This document shows positions 35,595 to 45,035 of a DNA stretch of 64,000 nt, piece by piece; within the stretch, counting starts at the first letter, position 1, and each line of letters begins with the position of its first letter. The position numbers were made by a program, and so were the translations under genes. The DNA lies in assembly GCF_009765995.1 (NCBI RefSeq), contig NZ_LMUI01000023.1:1-64000 (forward strand). The letters run 5' to 3'. Below the pieces are notes generated by a model that searched no databases, was not told the origin of the DNA, and was given only the letters and a program-made list of their open reading frames with translations. The stretch comes from Methylocapsa sp. S129. GTDB lineage: Bacteria; Pseudomonadota; Alphaproteobacteria; Rhizobiales; Beijerinckiaceae.

Positions 35595-35727
35595 CGCTGC
35601 CCCTCATCCGACCCGACTTCGTCGGGCCACCTTCTCCCGCTTCGCGGGAGAAGAAAGACGCGCGCCCCTTCTCTCGCGGAGCGGGAGAAGGTGGCCGGCG
35701 AAGCCGGCCGGATGAGGGGCGGCGCAA
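35595..35727. repeat. Palindromic interspersed repeat, type 1, between cobG and cobH
   Basis: Outer arms GCCCCTCATCCG and CGGATGAGGGGC enclose a GGCCACCTTCTCCCGCTTCG stretch and its complement, with two inner hairpins (CGACTTCGTCGGG-like and CGCTTCGCGG-like). The same element recurs at 62231-62360 and in part at 58311-58365. Between cobG and cobH it would form a stable RNA structure inside the operon transcript and could process or attenuate the mRNA. Confidence 0.85.
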
Positions 35728-35730
35728 TCC

Positions 35731-37023
35731 TTACCACGAGACATCGCCCCCATGTTCATGCGCCAATAGAGACGCGATCTGCTCGACCGACAGCGCCTTA
35801 TGCGCGGGCTCGTCCGAAGCCTTGCCGTTCACGACGAGATCATAGCCGCCCTTGCGCGCGACCAGCGTGAATGGCGCTGGCCAACTGTGGGCGCAACCCT
35901 TTTCGCAGCCGCTGACATGCAGCGCAATCCCGCGGGCCGCCGGAACCGATCGCGCCAATTCGAGCGCTTCCGCCTGCACCGCGCGCGCCGCATTGGCGCA
36001 AGCGGGCGCACCGGAGCAGGCGACGACCGCCAAGCGGGGGTCCGCGGGATCGAGGATGAAGCCTCGGCGGCCAAGCGCGGCGCCAAGACTTTCCGCGCCG
36101 CCGCGATCGAGCCCGGCGACGATGAAAGCGCGCCAGGGAGTGAGCCTGACATCAGCCGCAGCGCAGCGCCGCGCCTCCTGCGCGAGAAGGCGCAGATCAC
36201 CGGTGGTCATGCGGCCAAACGACGGCGCCGCGCCGACGCAATAGGACGCGCCAAACGTCTGAACGCCCAGAAAATCACGTCGCTCGGCGCCGCGTCGTAG
36301 CGACGCTGGCGGGGTTGAGGAGCCGAGATCGGCGGCGCGAAAAATCGACGCCGCGCCCCGTAGCGCGACAAGCCCGCGCATACGGCGCGGCGCATCCTCG
36401 CCGGCGCCCGCGCCGCGCAGGAACGCCAAAGCGAGCGCCGCAGCGACGTCGGGAACCTCGCGCGGCGCACAGAGAGCTGCGACGTCCCCTGCCCCGGCGA
36501 GCGTCGCGGCGAAATAAGGACCGCCCTTGCTGCGCAAAGCCTCGAATCTTATGTCGGCCTCGATGTCGCCGAGCGGCAAAACGCCGCCGCCATCAATCAG
36601 GAAGCCGAATTTCGCAGGCAGACGATGCAGCGACGGATCATCGCCAAGCCGCGCCTCAAGCGCCGCGACGATCGGCGCCGTGTCGAGGACCGCGCTCGGA
36701 TCGATATCGGCCAAAGGGCTCGCGACGATGTTGCGAACGTTTTCCGCCGCCGCGTCCGCGTCAAGCAGACCAAGTTCATCGAGGCGGCGCTGCAAGCCCG
36801 ACAGCCCCGTCTCGCTGATTCCGCGCAATTGCAAATTGGCGCGCGACGAAATCTCGATGATCCCATTGCCGAATCGCGCCGCGCAATCGGCGATCGTCGC
36901 GACGCTATCGAGGTCAAGACGACCGCCGGAGACGCGGATGCGCACGAGCAATCCGTCGCCCGCCGACATCGGGACAAGCGCGCCGGGACACCAGCCCTTG
37001 CGAAGCGAAGCGGGCGCGCTCAT
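35731..37023 (-). CDS. cobG: Precorrin-3B synthase
   Basis: This 430-residue member of the nitrite/sulfite reductase family has two ferredoxin-like half domains, near FGNGIIEISSRANLQLRG and near LTPWRAFIVAG. The cysteines for the 4Fe-4S/siroheme-type centre are CSGAPAC (about residue 328) and CEKGC (about residue 372). It hydroxylates precorrin-3A with molecular oxygen, so the pathway here is the oxygen-dependent one. The ATG at 37023 overlaps the cobN stop by 4 bases. Confidence 0.94.
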   Translation of the reverse strand: MSAPASLRKGWCPGALVPMSAGDGLLVRIRVSGGRLDLDSVATIADCAARFGNGIIEISSRANLQLRGISETGLSGLQRRLDELGLLDADAAAENVRNIVASPLADIDPSAVLDTAPIVAALEARLGDDPSLHRLPAKFGFLIDGGGVLPLGDIEADIRFEALRSKGGPYFAATLAGAGDVAALCAPREVPDVAAALALAFLRGAGAGEDAPRRMRGLVALRGAASIFRAADLGSSTPPASLRRGAERRDFLGVQTFGASYCVGAAPSFGRMTTGDLRLLAQEARRCAAADVRLTPWRAFIVAGLDRGGAESLGAALGRRGFILDPADPRLAVVACSGAPACANAARAVQAEALELARSVPAARGIALHVSGCEKGCAHSWPAPFTLVARKGGYDLVVNGKASDEPAHKALSVEQIASLLAHEHGGDVSW

Positions 37024-40000
37024 GCCGCATCTCCGCGCATTTGCTCGAGAATTTCGGCCGACGAATTGCGGCGCGAAATCCAGAAGCCCCTGCGCCGCGC
37101 CTCCTCGAAACGCTCGGCCATGCCGCGCGCGGCTTGCGGATTAGCCGCGACGAGAAAGGCGCGCACGCGATCGTCGCCGCAGGTCGCATCGAACAAGAGA
37201 TCGAAATGCCGGCTTGGCGCGGCGTCGGTCAACGCGGCATAGGCGAAGAGATTGTCGAGCGTCTCGGCGATCTCCGCCGCGCCGCGATGGCCATGGCGCA
37301 TCTGCCCAGCGATCCAGCGCGGATTGATCGCGCGGCCGCGCAATACGCGCGCGATCTCCTCAGCGAACGGCCGCACGACGCTTTTATGCGGCTGCGTCGT
37401 ATCCGCGTGATAGAGATCCAGCGTTCCGCCCAGAAGCTCGGCGGCGGCGGCGAAGCCGCCTTCATGTTCGGCGAAGGCGTCGGAATCGAGCACGTCCTGC
37501 CCCAGCATGTCCTGGACATGGATGAAGGCGTCGGCGCCAGCGACATTGGCGCGAAACGCCGCGCGCGCATCCTGGCCTTCGCCATTCCCGTCATAGGCAT
37601 GGCTTGTCGCATTGAGATAGGCGGCGCCAAGATCGTCGCGGGCCGCCCATTCCCCCTCCGCGAGCAGGCGCGCGAGGCCGACGCCATAGCGCCCCGGCGC
37701 CGCGCCAAAAATGCGCAGGAGCGGCGCGCCCGCATGCGCGGCGAGCGGATTGTCCTGCAGGCTTTCGTCCTGCGCCGCGACATCTTGAATCGCCTGATGC
37801 AGAAGCCCGATCTGGGCAGGAAAGACATCGCGGAACAGGCCCGAGATGCGCAAGGTGACGTCGACTCTCGCGCGTCCGACCATCGCGATGGGCAGGATCT
37901 CATAGCCGCTCACGCGGTTCGAGGCATGGTCCCAGATAGGGCGAACGCCCAGAAGAGCGAAGGCCTGCGCGATATCGTCGCCGCCCGTGCGCATAGTGGC
38001 GCTGCCCCAAAGATCGAGCACGATGCGGCGCGGCCATTCGCCGTGATCCTGCGCATAGCGCGCGACAACTTCCTCCGCCGTGCGCCGGCCAATTTCCCAA
38101 GCGGTGCGTGTCGGCACGGCGCGCGGATCGACGCTGAAGAGATTGCGCCCGGTGGGCAAAACGTCGAGCCTGCCGCGCGCGGGCGCGCCGGCCGGACCCG
38201 GCGCGACAAAGCGGCCATCGAGCGCGGCAAGCAGCCCGCGCATCTCCGCTGCGGCGCAAGAATCGAGCCGATCGCCGATCGCCGCCGCATCGGCGCCGCT
38301 TTGCTCCAGAAGGATCGCCAGATTCTCGCCGCGCGATTGGACATCGGGCTGGCGCCCGAACACATGCAGACCGTCGCCGATACGCATGTCCTTGAGATCA
38401 CAAAGCCAGGCGTCGAGGCGGACCAACGCCGCCTCGGGATCGAGCCCGGTCGCCGCGCATTCCTCAGCGAGGCCAGTCTGCCCCGCGCGCTCCAGGATCA
38501 ATTCGGCGATCGCGCGCGCGCGGCGCGGATCGAGCGATTGCGCCTGCGCATATTCATCGAAGAGCCCCTCAAGCTCCGCCGCAACGCCATGCGCTCCGGC
38601 CGCGATCAGCGGCGGCGTCAGATGGCCAATCGTCACCGCGCCGATGCGGCGCTTGGCCTGGGCCGCTTCGCCCGGATTGTTGACGATGAAGGGATAAACG
38701 ACCGGAATCGGGCCGAGCACCGCCTCCGGCGCGCAGGAGGCCGACAGAGCGACGGATTTTCCCGGCAGCCATTCAAGCGTGCCATGCGTACCGCAATGGA
38801 CCATGGCGTCGATGCGCGCGACATGGCGCAGCCAGAGGTAGAACGCGACATAGACGTGACGCGGCGCGAGACTGGCGTCGTGATATTCGCCCTTACGCGT
38901 CGCACTATGGCCGCGATCGGGCTGCACGGCGACGATGAGCTTGCCGGCGCGCAGGAACGAAAAATGGAAGGCGCCCGCGCGCACGGCGGGATCCGCCGCG
39001 CTTTCGCCCCATGCAGAGCGAACCGACTGTACGAATTCGTTGGGCAGTTGCGCGAGCGCGCGTTCGTATTCGGCGACGGAGAGCATAGACTGGCCGACGC
39101 CGAGGTCCTCATTTTGACCCACGGCCGTTATGGCCGGGCTCGTCCCGGCCATCCACGCCCGGAGACCGTGACCAGCGTTTGAAGTTTTCCGCGGCGGCGC
39201 CGCGTGGATGGCCGGGACAAGCCCGGCCATGACGGCGAAGGGGAGGCCTATATTAGCGTCCACGATGAGCCGAACGTCAGACGTCCCTCCGGAAGGAGAA
39301 CGGCCGCCGCTGAGCTCCGGCGACAGATGTCGGATGAGGTCCGCCTCAGACGGAAGCGTTTCGACATCATAGCCCGCTTCGCCAAGCGCCGCGCCAATCG
39401 CCAGCACGCTGCGCGGCGTGTCGAGGCCGACGGCATAGCCGACGCGGCCGCCTTTGGCGGGATAATCGGACAGGACGCAGGCGATCGTCCTTTCGCGCGC
39501 CGGCTTTCGGCGCAGGCGCGCCCAGGCGCAGGCGAGGTCGGCGACATAGGCGATGCGGTCGTCCAGCGGCGCATGCGAGATGCGGGTGAACTCCAGTTGT
39601 TCGCTACGCCGCGTCTCCTGCTTGAACGAAATGGCGCGGGTGAGAATGCGCCCGTCGATCTCAGGGAGAACGACATGCATGGCGAGATCGGCGGCGCCGA
39701 GGCCGCGCGTCGAGGCGGCCCATTGCTCCTGCGCCGAGCCGGCCAGAACAACCTGCAACACCGGCGCGTCAGCCACATCGAGAACGCCGCCTCCCTCGTC
39801 GACGCGCGCAGAAAAAGCCGTGGCGTTGAGAATGACGTCGAAGGAAGTCTGCGCCAGTAGGCGCGCGAGCGGCGTCTGGACTTCGGCATCCTTGAGGCTC
39901 GTGACATAGGCGCAGACGACGTTGACGCCGCGCGCCGTCAGAGCCTGCGCCAATGCGTCGATCGGCGCCGTATCCGACGCCATCAGGATCGAGCGATAGA

Positions 40001-40589
40001 AGACGATCAGCGCGTGCGGGCCATCGCGCGCCTCTTTTTGGCGCACGCTTTCATACAGGCCGAATGGCGCGATCGGACGCGGCGCTGGCGCTGGCGTCGA
40101 TGCGCCCAGACGTTGGGCGATGAATTGCAGACAAGCTGAGAGGTTGTCCGGGCCGCCCTCTTCGAAATAGCCCCAAAGCTGGCGAAGATCGGCGACATCA
40201 AGCGTCGAGGCGGCGTCGAGCCGCGCGTCTTCGCAACGATCGCCAGGCACGATCGCGAGCTGAACGCCGCGCGCGCGCGCCATGGCGGCAAGCTCATCGA
40301 CGCCATAGCGCCAGTAATCCATGCCCCCGAGCAGCCGAACCAGCACGAAGCGCGCCTTGGCGCAGACTTTCTCGATATGCAGATCGATGGAAAACGGATG
40401 TTTCAGGAAAGCGAGATTGGCGAGGCGCAGGCTCGGCAGGCGATCGGCGGCCTTTTCCCAAGCCGTCGCGAGCGAAGCCAGATCGCTGTCGGTGAACGAG
40501 AGAAAGACCACATCGGCCGCCGACTGATCGAGATCGACGGCCGGGGCTGTTTCATCGAGGGACCGGGTCTCAATCCGCGCGATGTGCAT
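37020..40589 (-). CDS. cobN: Cobaltochelatase subunit CobN
   Basis: This 1189-residue large subunit of the ATP-dependent aerobic cobaltochelatase resembles the H subunit of Mg chelatase. Characteristic stretches are VFLSFTDSDLASLATAW near the N-terminus, MVHCGTHGTLEWLPGKS in the middle and GNGEGQDARAAFRANVAGAD near the C-terminus. It inserts Co(II) into hydrogenobyrinate a,c-diamide with CobS and CobT, which are not in this window. It is slightly shorter than typical CobN (about 1250 residues) yet holds a foreign-looking in-frame segment of about 40 residues from a palindromic repeat (positions 39123-39235). The ATG at 40589 lies 7 bases after the cobW stop. Confidence 0.95.
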   Translation of the reverse strand: MHIARIETRSLDETAPAVDLDQSAADVVFLSFTDSDLASLATAWEKAADRLPSLRLANLAFLKHPFSIDLHIEKVCAKARFVLVRLLGGMDYWRYGVDELAAMARARGVQLAIVPGDRCEDARLDAASTLDVADLRQLWGYFEEGGPDNLSACLQFIAQRLGASTPAPAPRPIAPFGLYESVRQKEARDGPHALIVFYRSILMASDTAPIDALAQALTARGVNVVCAYVTSLKDAEVQTPLARLLAQTSFDVILNATAFSARVDEGGGVLDVADAPVLQVVLAGSAQEQWAASTRGLGAADLAMHVVLPEIDGRILTRAISFKQETRRSEQLEFTRISHAPLDDRIAYVADLACAWARLRRKPARERTIACVLSDYPAKGGRVGYAVGLDTPRSVLAIGAALGEAGYDVETLPSEADLIRHLSPELSGGRSPSGGTSDVRLIVDANIGLPFAVMAGLVPAIHAAPPRKTSNAGHGLRAWMAGTSPAITAVGQNEDLGVGQSMLSVAEYERALAQLPNEFVQSVRSAWGESAADPAVRAGAFHFSFLRAGKLIVAVQPDRGHSATRKGEYHDASLAPRHVYVAFYLWLRHVARIDAMVHCGTHGTLEWLPGKSVALSASCAPEAVLGPIPVVYPFIVNNPGEAAQAKRRIGAVTIGHLTPPLIAAGAHGVAAELEGLFDEYAQAQSLDPRRARAIAELILERAGQTGLAEECAATGLDPEAALVRLDAWLCDLKDMRIGDGLHVFGRQPDVQSRGENLAILLEQSGADAAAIGDRLDSCAAAEMRGLLAALDGRFVAPGPAGAPARGRLDVLPTGRNLFSVDPRAVPTRTAWEIGRRTAEEVVARYAQDHGEWPRRIVLDLWGSATMRTGGDDIAQAFALLGVRPIWDHASNRVSGYEILPIAMVGRARVDVTLRISGLFRDVFPAQIGLLHQAIQDVAAQDESLQDNPLAAHAGAPLLRIFGAAPGRYGVGLARLLAEGEWAARDDLGAAYLNATSHAYDGNGEGQDARAAFRANVAGADAFIHVQDMLGQDVLDSDAFAEHEGGFAAAAELLGGTLDLYHADTTQPHKSVVRPFAEEIARVLRGRAINPRWIAGQMRHGHRGAAEIAETLDNLFAYAALTDAAPSRHFDLLFDATCGDDRVRAFLVAANPQAARGMAERFEEARRRGFWISRRNSSAEILEQMRGDAA
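39123..39235. repeat. Palindromic repeat inserted in frame within cobN
   Basis: Left arm 39123-39158 and right arm 39202-39235 are near-perfect inverted copies around ATGGCCGGGCTCGTCCCGG and CCGGGACAAGCCCGGCCAT. Read on the cobN strand it encodes VMAGLVPAIHAA, then RAWMAGTSPAITA, low-complexity peptides unlike the rest of CobN. The reading frame is preserved on both sides. Elements of this kind are widespread between genes in Rhizobiales genomes. Confidence 0.85.
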
Positions 40590-40596
40590 GGCGGCG

Positions 40597-41628
40597 CTAC
40601 GAGGCTAAAAGAGCGGCGGCGATGGCGCTCTGGTCGACGCCTTTTTCGCCGATCACCACGAGGCGGCCGCGGCGCGCTTCGTCCTGCCGCCAGGGGCGGT
40701 CGAACTCGCGGCGAAACCTTTGCCCGACGCCCTGCACCAGCAGCCGCATCGGTTTGCTCGCGATATCGAGGAAGCCCTTCATGCGCAGGACTTCATGCTT
40801 GCCCGCGACTTCGGCGAGCCGCGCGACGAAGGCGTCGGCATCCCCTATGGCCGGGAGATCGACGACGAAAGTGTCGAAATCGTCGTGATCGTGGCCCTCT
40901 TCCGCATCGTGATGGGAGGGGCGGCGCGCCAGATCGTCCTCCACAGCGGCTTTGAGCCCGAGCAGGACATCAGGATCGATCCGCCCCTCATGCGTCTCGA
41001 CGATCTTCACGGCGCGGGGAATGGCTTGCGTAATTTCCGCTTTGACTCGCGCAAGATCCGTCGCGCTCAACAGATCGGTCTTGTTCAGCACGATCATGTC
41101 GGCGCAGAGCAATTGGTCTTCATAGACTTCCTCGAGCGGATTCTCGTGATCGAGCGAGGGATCGGCCTGGCGTTGACGCGCGACCTCCTCGGGATCGTCG
41201 GCGAAGCGCCCGTCGGCGACGGCGCTCGCATCGACGACGGCGATCACGCCGTCGACAGTGAGCCTCGCGCGAAGCTCCGGCCATTCGAACGCTTTGACAA
41301 GCGGTTTGGGCAAGGCGAGGCCCGAGGTCTCGATGATGATATGCTCGGGCTTTGGCTCGCGCGCGAGCAGCGCTGAAATCGCAGGGGCGAAATCATCAGC
41401 CACAGTGCAGCAGATGCAGCCATTGGTGAGTTCGACGATATTCTCCTCGGCGCAGGAGGTCGCGCCGCAGGATTTGAGGATATCGCCGTCGACCCCGACA
41501 TCGCCAAATTCATTGATAATGAGCGCGAGCCGACGTCCATGCGCATGGATCAAAGCATGGCGAATCAGCGTCGTTTTGCCTGAACCCAGGAAGCCGGTGA
41601 CGATGGTGACGGGAATCTTGCCGGGCAT
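40597..41628 (-). CDS. cobW: CobW-family GTPase, metal chaperone
   Basis: This 343-residue G3E GTPase has Walker A GFLGSGKTTLIRH (about residues 12-24), the metal-binding GCICC motif (about 71-75), the G-domain NKTD motif, and a His/Asp-rich stretch HHDAEEGHDHDD before the C-terminal domain. It is thought to deliver cobalt for the chelatase. It sits between the DUF1636 gene (3-base gap) and cobN (7-base gap) in the riboswitch-controlled operon. Confidence 0.94.
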   Translation of the reverse strand: MPGKIPVTIVTGFLGSGKTTLIRHALIHAHGRRLALIINEFGDVGVDGDILKSCGATSCAEENIVELTNGCICCTVADDFAPAISALLAREPKPEHIIIETSGLALPKPLVKAFEWPELRARLTVDGVIAVVDASAVADGRFADDPEEVARQRQADPSLDHENPLEEVYEDQLLCADMIVLNKTDLLSATDLARVKAEITQAIPRAVKIVETHEGRIDPDVLLGLKAAVEDDLARRPSHHDAEEGHDHDDFDTFVVDLPAIGDADAFVARLAEVAGKHEVLRMKGFLDIASKPMRLLVQGVGQRFRREFDRPWRQDEARRGRLVVIGEKGVDQSAIAAALLAS

Positions 41629-41631
41629 GCG

Positions 41632-42024
41632 TCAGGCTCCTTCGAGCGGTTTGGACAAAGGCGGCACGCGGGAAATGACGCCTTTGCGGAAGGATTGCGG
41701 TCGCTCTCGCCAGGGCACGATTCCGTCCGGCGTCGCCGCGAATTTCAGGGCGGCTTCGAGGACATCGTCGACGCTGGCCTCTTTATCGAGGTCGCCCACG
41801 ACATAGGTCCATTTGCCCGGTCCCGCCAAGGCGACGGTGCAGGGGCGCTTGCAAACCGAAAGACACTCGACGCCGCGGAGCGCGACCTGGCTGTCCTGCC
41901 GACCGGCAAGGCGCATCTGCACCGCGTCGAACAAAATCTTGCCCGGCCGCACGCCCTCTTCGCTGGCATGCCTGCAAGTGAGGCAGACGAAGATCGTGAC
42001 GTCCGGTTCGGCCGGGCGGTTCAT
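41632..42024 (-). CDS. DUF1636 thioredoxin-like ferredoxin/metal-binding protein
   Basis: This 130-residue small protein has CLTC near residue 14 and ECLSVCKRPC near residue 57, a cysteine pattern of thioredoxin-like 2Fe-2S or metal-binding proteins of the DUF1636 family. Homologues are commonly found next to cobW/cobN, so a role in cobalt handling or in electron supply for the pathway is likely. The ATG at 42024 is chosen, since the frame above it runs into the riboswitch. It is the first gene downstream of that riboswitch. Confidence 0.85.
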   Translation of the reverse strand: MNRPAEPDVTIFVCLTCRHASEEGVRPGKILFDAVQMRLAGRQDSQVALRGVECLSVCKRPCTVALAGPGKWTYVVGDLDKEASVDDVLEAALKFAATPDGIVPWRERPQSFRKGVISRVPPLSKPLEGA

Positions 42025-42148
42025 CAGCGGCGATTGAGACAAGTCCACGCCTCCCGCTTCAAGCAGACAAGGTCGTGGCGCAGCGGGAATACAGGCATCG
42101 CTCACTCCATGGCCGCCCCTCCGGCGGCCGTTCGAGACATTCGCGCAC

Positions 42149-42312
42149 GGCAGGTCTCCTGGCTCACAGCTCCGAAGGCCTGCGCCGCCTTCCCGGACCG
42201 CTTGGGATCCAGTGGCGATTGGCGCCGACTCGCTGCTTACAGTCGCGGGGGCGGCCACGGATCGGGTTTCCCTTACCGTGTTCCCTTTTCACCTTCCCGA
42301 GGGAAGGACCGT
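42149..42312 (-). promoter_or_regulatory. Cobalamin riboswitch
   Basis: On the minus strand the region shows the canonical AdoCbl-aptamer features in order: GGGAAGGTGAAAAGGGAACA, the junction segment GCCCCCGCGACTGTAAGCAG, then CACTGG, GGGAAGG and the B12 box AGCCAGGAGACCTGCC at its 3' end (42163-42149). It lies 125 bases before the DUF1636 start codon and should repress the cobW-cobN-cobG-cobH-cobI-cobJ operon when cobalamin is plentiful. No second copy stands before the plus-strand cobO. Confidence 0.95.
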
Positions 42313-42404
42313 ACGGCGATTGGTTTCCCAGCTTGATCGCCCCTTGTCAAATGGCGAGGCTTGCGACATCCCTCGGGCTTGAGGCCCGAGGAATGGAATC
42401 GAGC

Positions 42405-43022
42405 ATGGACGATGCGCGCGGCGACGAGGCCGAACGGCACAAGGCCAAAATGGCCAAGCGCAAGGCCGTGCAGGACGCCGAGGTCGCCGCCAAGCCGATT
42501 GAATCGAAAGGCCTGCTGATCGTCCATACCGGCCCCGGCAAGGGCAAATCGACCGCCGCCTTCGGCCTCGCGCTGCGGGCGCTCGGGCGCGGCTGGCGGG
42601 TGGGAATCGTGCAATTCATCAAGGGCGCGTGGTCGACGGGCGAGCGCTTGGGCTTCGAACGTTTCGGCGATCTGATAGCCTGGCATACGATGGGCGAAGG
42701 CTTCACCTGGGAGACGCAGGATCGCACGCGCGACGTCGCCGCCGCCGCGGCGGCCTGGGCCAAGGCGCAGGCGCTGATGGCCGACCCGGCAATCCGGCTG
42801 ATCGTGCTCGACGAGCTGAACATCGCGCTGCGCTATGACTATCTGCCGCTCGATGAAATCGTGGCGGCGCTCGCCGCGCGGCGCGCCGATCTGCATATCG
42901 TCGTCACCGGCCGCAACGCCAAGCCGGAACTGATCGCGGCGGCCGATCTCGTCACGGAGATGACGCTGGTCAAGCATCATTTCGCAGCCGGCGTCCGCGC
43001 TCAGGAAGGGATCGAGTTTTAG
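42405..43022 (+). CDS. cobO: Cob(I)yrinic acid a,c-diamide adenosyltransferase
   Basis: This 205-residue ATP:corrinoid adenosyltransferase of the CobA/CobO type has P-loop HTGPGKGKSTAAFG (about residues 40-53), VGIVQFIKGAWSTGE and LIVLDELNIALRYDYL. It attaches the adenosyl group to cobalt. The start may be the ATG at 42405 or at 42393; the former matches the usual N-terminus MxDDxxDEAERH. It is divergent from the riboswitch-led operon and precedes cobQ, with a repeat in between. Confidence 0.94.
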   Translation: MDDARGDEAERHKAKMAKRKAVQDAEVAAKPIESKGLLIVHTGPGKGKSTAAFGLALRALGRGWRVGIVQFIKGAWSTGERLGFERFGDLIAWHTMGEGFTWETQDRTRDVAAAAAAWAKAQALMADPAIRLIVLDELNIALRYDYLPLDEIVAALAARRADLHIVVTGRNAKPELIAAADLVTEMTLVKHHFAAGVRAQEGIEF

Positions 43023-43057
43023 TGGCTTGGATCGCTTACCTTGAAAGGCGGCAATAT

Positions 43058-43187
43058 TCCCTCCCCCCTTGTGGGGGAGGGTTAGGGTGGGGGGTCGCGC
43101 TAGCCTCTCCAAGTCCTCGCAAAGTCCAATATCCGAGAGCGCGGCGCGACCCCCCTCCCCGGCCCTCCCCCACAAGGGGGGAGGGAG
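43058..43187. repeat. Palindromic interspersed repeat, type 2, between cobO and cobQ
   Basis: CCCTCCCCCCTTGTGGGGGA (43059-43078), a GGGTTAGGGTGGGGGGTCGC segment (43079-43098) and, after about 45 bases, their inverted counterparts (43145-43187) form a long imperfect palindrome with C-rich arms. It fills most of the 201-base gap between cobO and cobQ. The sequence differs from the type 1 element and from the cobN insert. Confidence 0.8.
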
Positions 43188-43223
43188 CGCCCCCCTGCGA
43201 TCTGGCCGTGGCGGGCCATTAGA

Positions 43224-44678
43224 ATGGCGCGCGCGCTGATGTTTCAGGGCACGGGCTCCGACGTCGGCAAATCGCTTGTCGTCGCCGGGCTCTGCCGCGC
43301 TTTCACTTCGCGCGGGCTGGCGGTGCGGCCGTTCAAGCCGCAGAACATGTCGAACAACGCCGCCGTCACGCCGAATGGCGGCGAGATCGGCCGCGCCCAG
43401 GCGCTGCAGGCGCGCGCTTGCCGCGTTGCGCCAAGCGTTCACATGAATCCGGTCTTGCTCAAGCCGCAAAGCGACATCGGATCGCAGGTCGTCGTGCAGG
43501 GCCGCGTCGTCGGCAATGCCAAGGCGCGGGAATATCAAAGCTGGAAGCCGAAGCTGATGGCCGCCGTGCTCGAGAGTTTCGCTGTGCTGAAGGGCGAGGC
43601 CGATCTCATTCTGGTCGAAGGCGCGGGGAGCCCCGCCGAAGTCAATCTGAGAGCAGGCGACATCGCCAATATGGGCTTCGCGCGGGCGGTAGACATTCCG
43701 GTCGTCCTGATCGGCGACATCGACCGGGGCGGCGTGATCGCCCAGATCGTCGGCACGAAGGCGGTGATCGATCCGGCCGACGCGGCGTTGATTGGCGGCT
43801 TTCTCGTCAACAAATTCCGCGGCGACGCAGCTTTGTTCGAAGAAGGCATGCGCATCATTGCGCGCCACACCCATTGGCCTGGCCTTGGCCTCATCCCATT
43901 CTTTCCCGCCGCCGCGCGCCTGCCGCCGGAGGACGCCGTGGCGCTCGAACGGGCGCCCGCTGCAACGGGCGAGGGCGTTGCGATCGCCGTGCCGATCTTG
44001 TCGCGCATCGCCAATTTCGACGATTTCGATCCCTTGAAGCTCGAGCCGCAAGTTCGTCTCGTCATGGTCCCGCCGGGCAAGCCGATTCCCGCCGAGGCCG
44101 AACTCATTATTCTGCCTGGCAGCAAGGCGACGATCGCCGATCTCGCCTTCTTGCGCCAACAGGGTTGGGACATCGATATCGCCGCCCATCGGCGGCGCGG
44201 CGGGCGCGTGCTTGGAATCTGCGGCGGCTATCAGATGCTGGGACGAAGTCTCACCGATCTCGAGGGGACGGAAGGGCCGGCGGGCGAGGTCGCCGGGCTC
44301 GGCCTGATCGACGTTTCGACCATCCTATCGGGAGAGAAAATCCTGACGGCGGCGGACGGCGTTTGCCTCGACAATGGCGCGCCTTTCCACGGCTATGAAA
44401 TGCATATCGGCCGGACGAGCGGTCCCGATTGCGCCAGACCGTTGCTGCGTTTCGTCGACGGAAGAGCCGATGGCGCGATCTCGCCCGACGGACGCGTGAT
44501 GGGCGCCTATGTCCATGGATTGTTCGCCGACGATGCGCAGCGCGCCGCCTGGCTTGCAAGCTTGGGCGCGCGCTCGGAACTCGCCTATGAATCGCAGGTG
44601 GAGCAAACGCTCGACGAATTCGCCGCGCATCTGGCCGCGCATATCGACCTCGATGCGCTTCTCAGGCTCGCGCGATGA
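43224..44678 (+). CDS. cobQ: Cobyric acid synthase
   Basis: This 484-residue glutamine-dependent amidotransferase has an N-terminal ATPase domain ([49 protein letters not shown]) and a C-terminal glutaminase domain with nucleophile Cys in [11 protein letters not shown] (about residue 334) and His in GAYVHGLF (about 430). It amidates side chains b, d, e and g of adenosylcobyrinic acid a,c-diamide. The ATG at 43224 is the only good start. It is followed by the ParDE pair. Confidence 0.95.
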   Translation: MARALMFQGTGSDVGKSLVVAGLCRAFTSRGLAVRPFKPQNMSNNAAVTPNGGEIGRAQALQARACRVAPSVHMNPVLLKPQSDIGSQVVVQGRVVGNAKAREYQSWKPKLMAAVLESFAVLKGEADLILVEGAGSPAEVNLRAGDIANMGFARAVDIPVVLIGDIDRGGVIAQIVGTKAVIDPADAALIGGFLVNKFRGDAALFEEGMRIIARHTHWPGLGLIPFFPAAARLPPEDAVALERAPAATGEGVAIAVPILSRIANFDDFDPLKLEPQVRLVMVPPGKPIPAEAELIILPGSKATIADLAFLRQQGWDIDIAAHRRRGGRVLGICGGYQMLGRSLTDLEGTEGPAGEVAGLGLIDVSTILSGEKILTAADGVCLDNGAPFHGYEMHIGRTSGPDCARPLLRFVDGRADGAISPDGRVMGAYVHGLFADDAQRAAWLASLGARSELAYESQVEQTLDEFAAHLAAHIDLDALLRLAR

Positions 44679-44762
44679 ACGGCGGGGCGTTTGCCATTGT
44701 CGCAATTTTCTCCGTGCGTGGGCGCCTCAATCTTGCTACTATGGGGGCAAGAAAGGCGTATC

Positions 44763-45035
44763 ATGTCCAATGTCCAGAAGGTGAGCGTCGCGCTCACGCC
44801 TGAAATTGTCGCCATGCTGAAAGATGCTGTCGACACCGGCGAATACACATCCACGAGCGAAGTGGTGCGCGAAGCGCTGCGCGCATGGAAGGCGCGCCGC
44901 ACAGCGCATGAAGTGGAAGTCCAGGAACTGCGGAAGCTCTGGAGCGAAGGGCTCGCCAGCGGGCCGCCGATTGATGGCAAACCCATATTCGCGCGCCTAC
45001 GCGGCAAATATGGCAAGCAAGCGGTTGAGAATTGA
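44763..45035 (+). CDS. parD: Type II antitoxin, ParD family
   Basis: This 90-residue protein has an N-terminal ribbon-helix-helix (SVALTPEIVAMLKDAVDTGE, then STSEVVREALRAW), typical of ParD/CopG antitoxins. The charged C-terminal half should bind the toxin. The ATG at 44763 follows AAAGG by 7 bases. A short inverted repeat CTTGC/GCAAG around 44732-44751, with TACTAT inside it, may be an autoregulated promoter. The stop overlaps the toxin start. Confidence 0.9.
   Translation: MSNVQKVSVALTPEIVAMLKDAVDTGEYTSTSEVVREALRAWKARRTAHEVEVQELRKLWSEGLASGPPIDGKPIFARLRGKYGKQAVEN

Noticed and set aside
35595-35727. Possible CRISPR or tRNA-like structure at the palindromes
   Set aside because: There are no regularly spaced direct repeats and no cloverleaf with anticodon; the pattern is a palindromic interspersed repeat.
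37041-39182. A 713-codon frame opposite cobN
   Set aside because: The translation is low in hydrophobic residues and has no motifs; cobN on the other strand is unambiguous.
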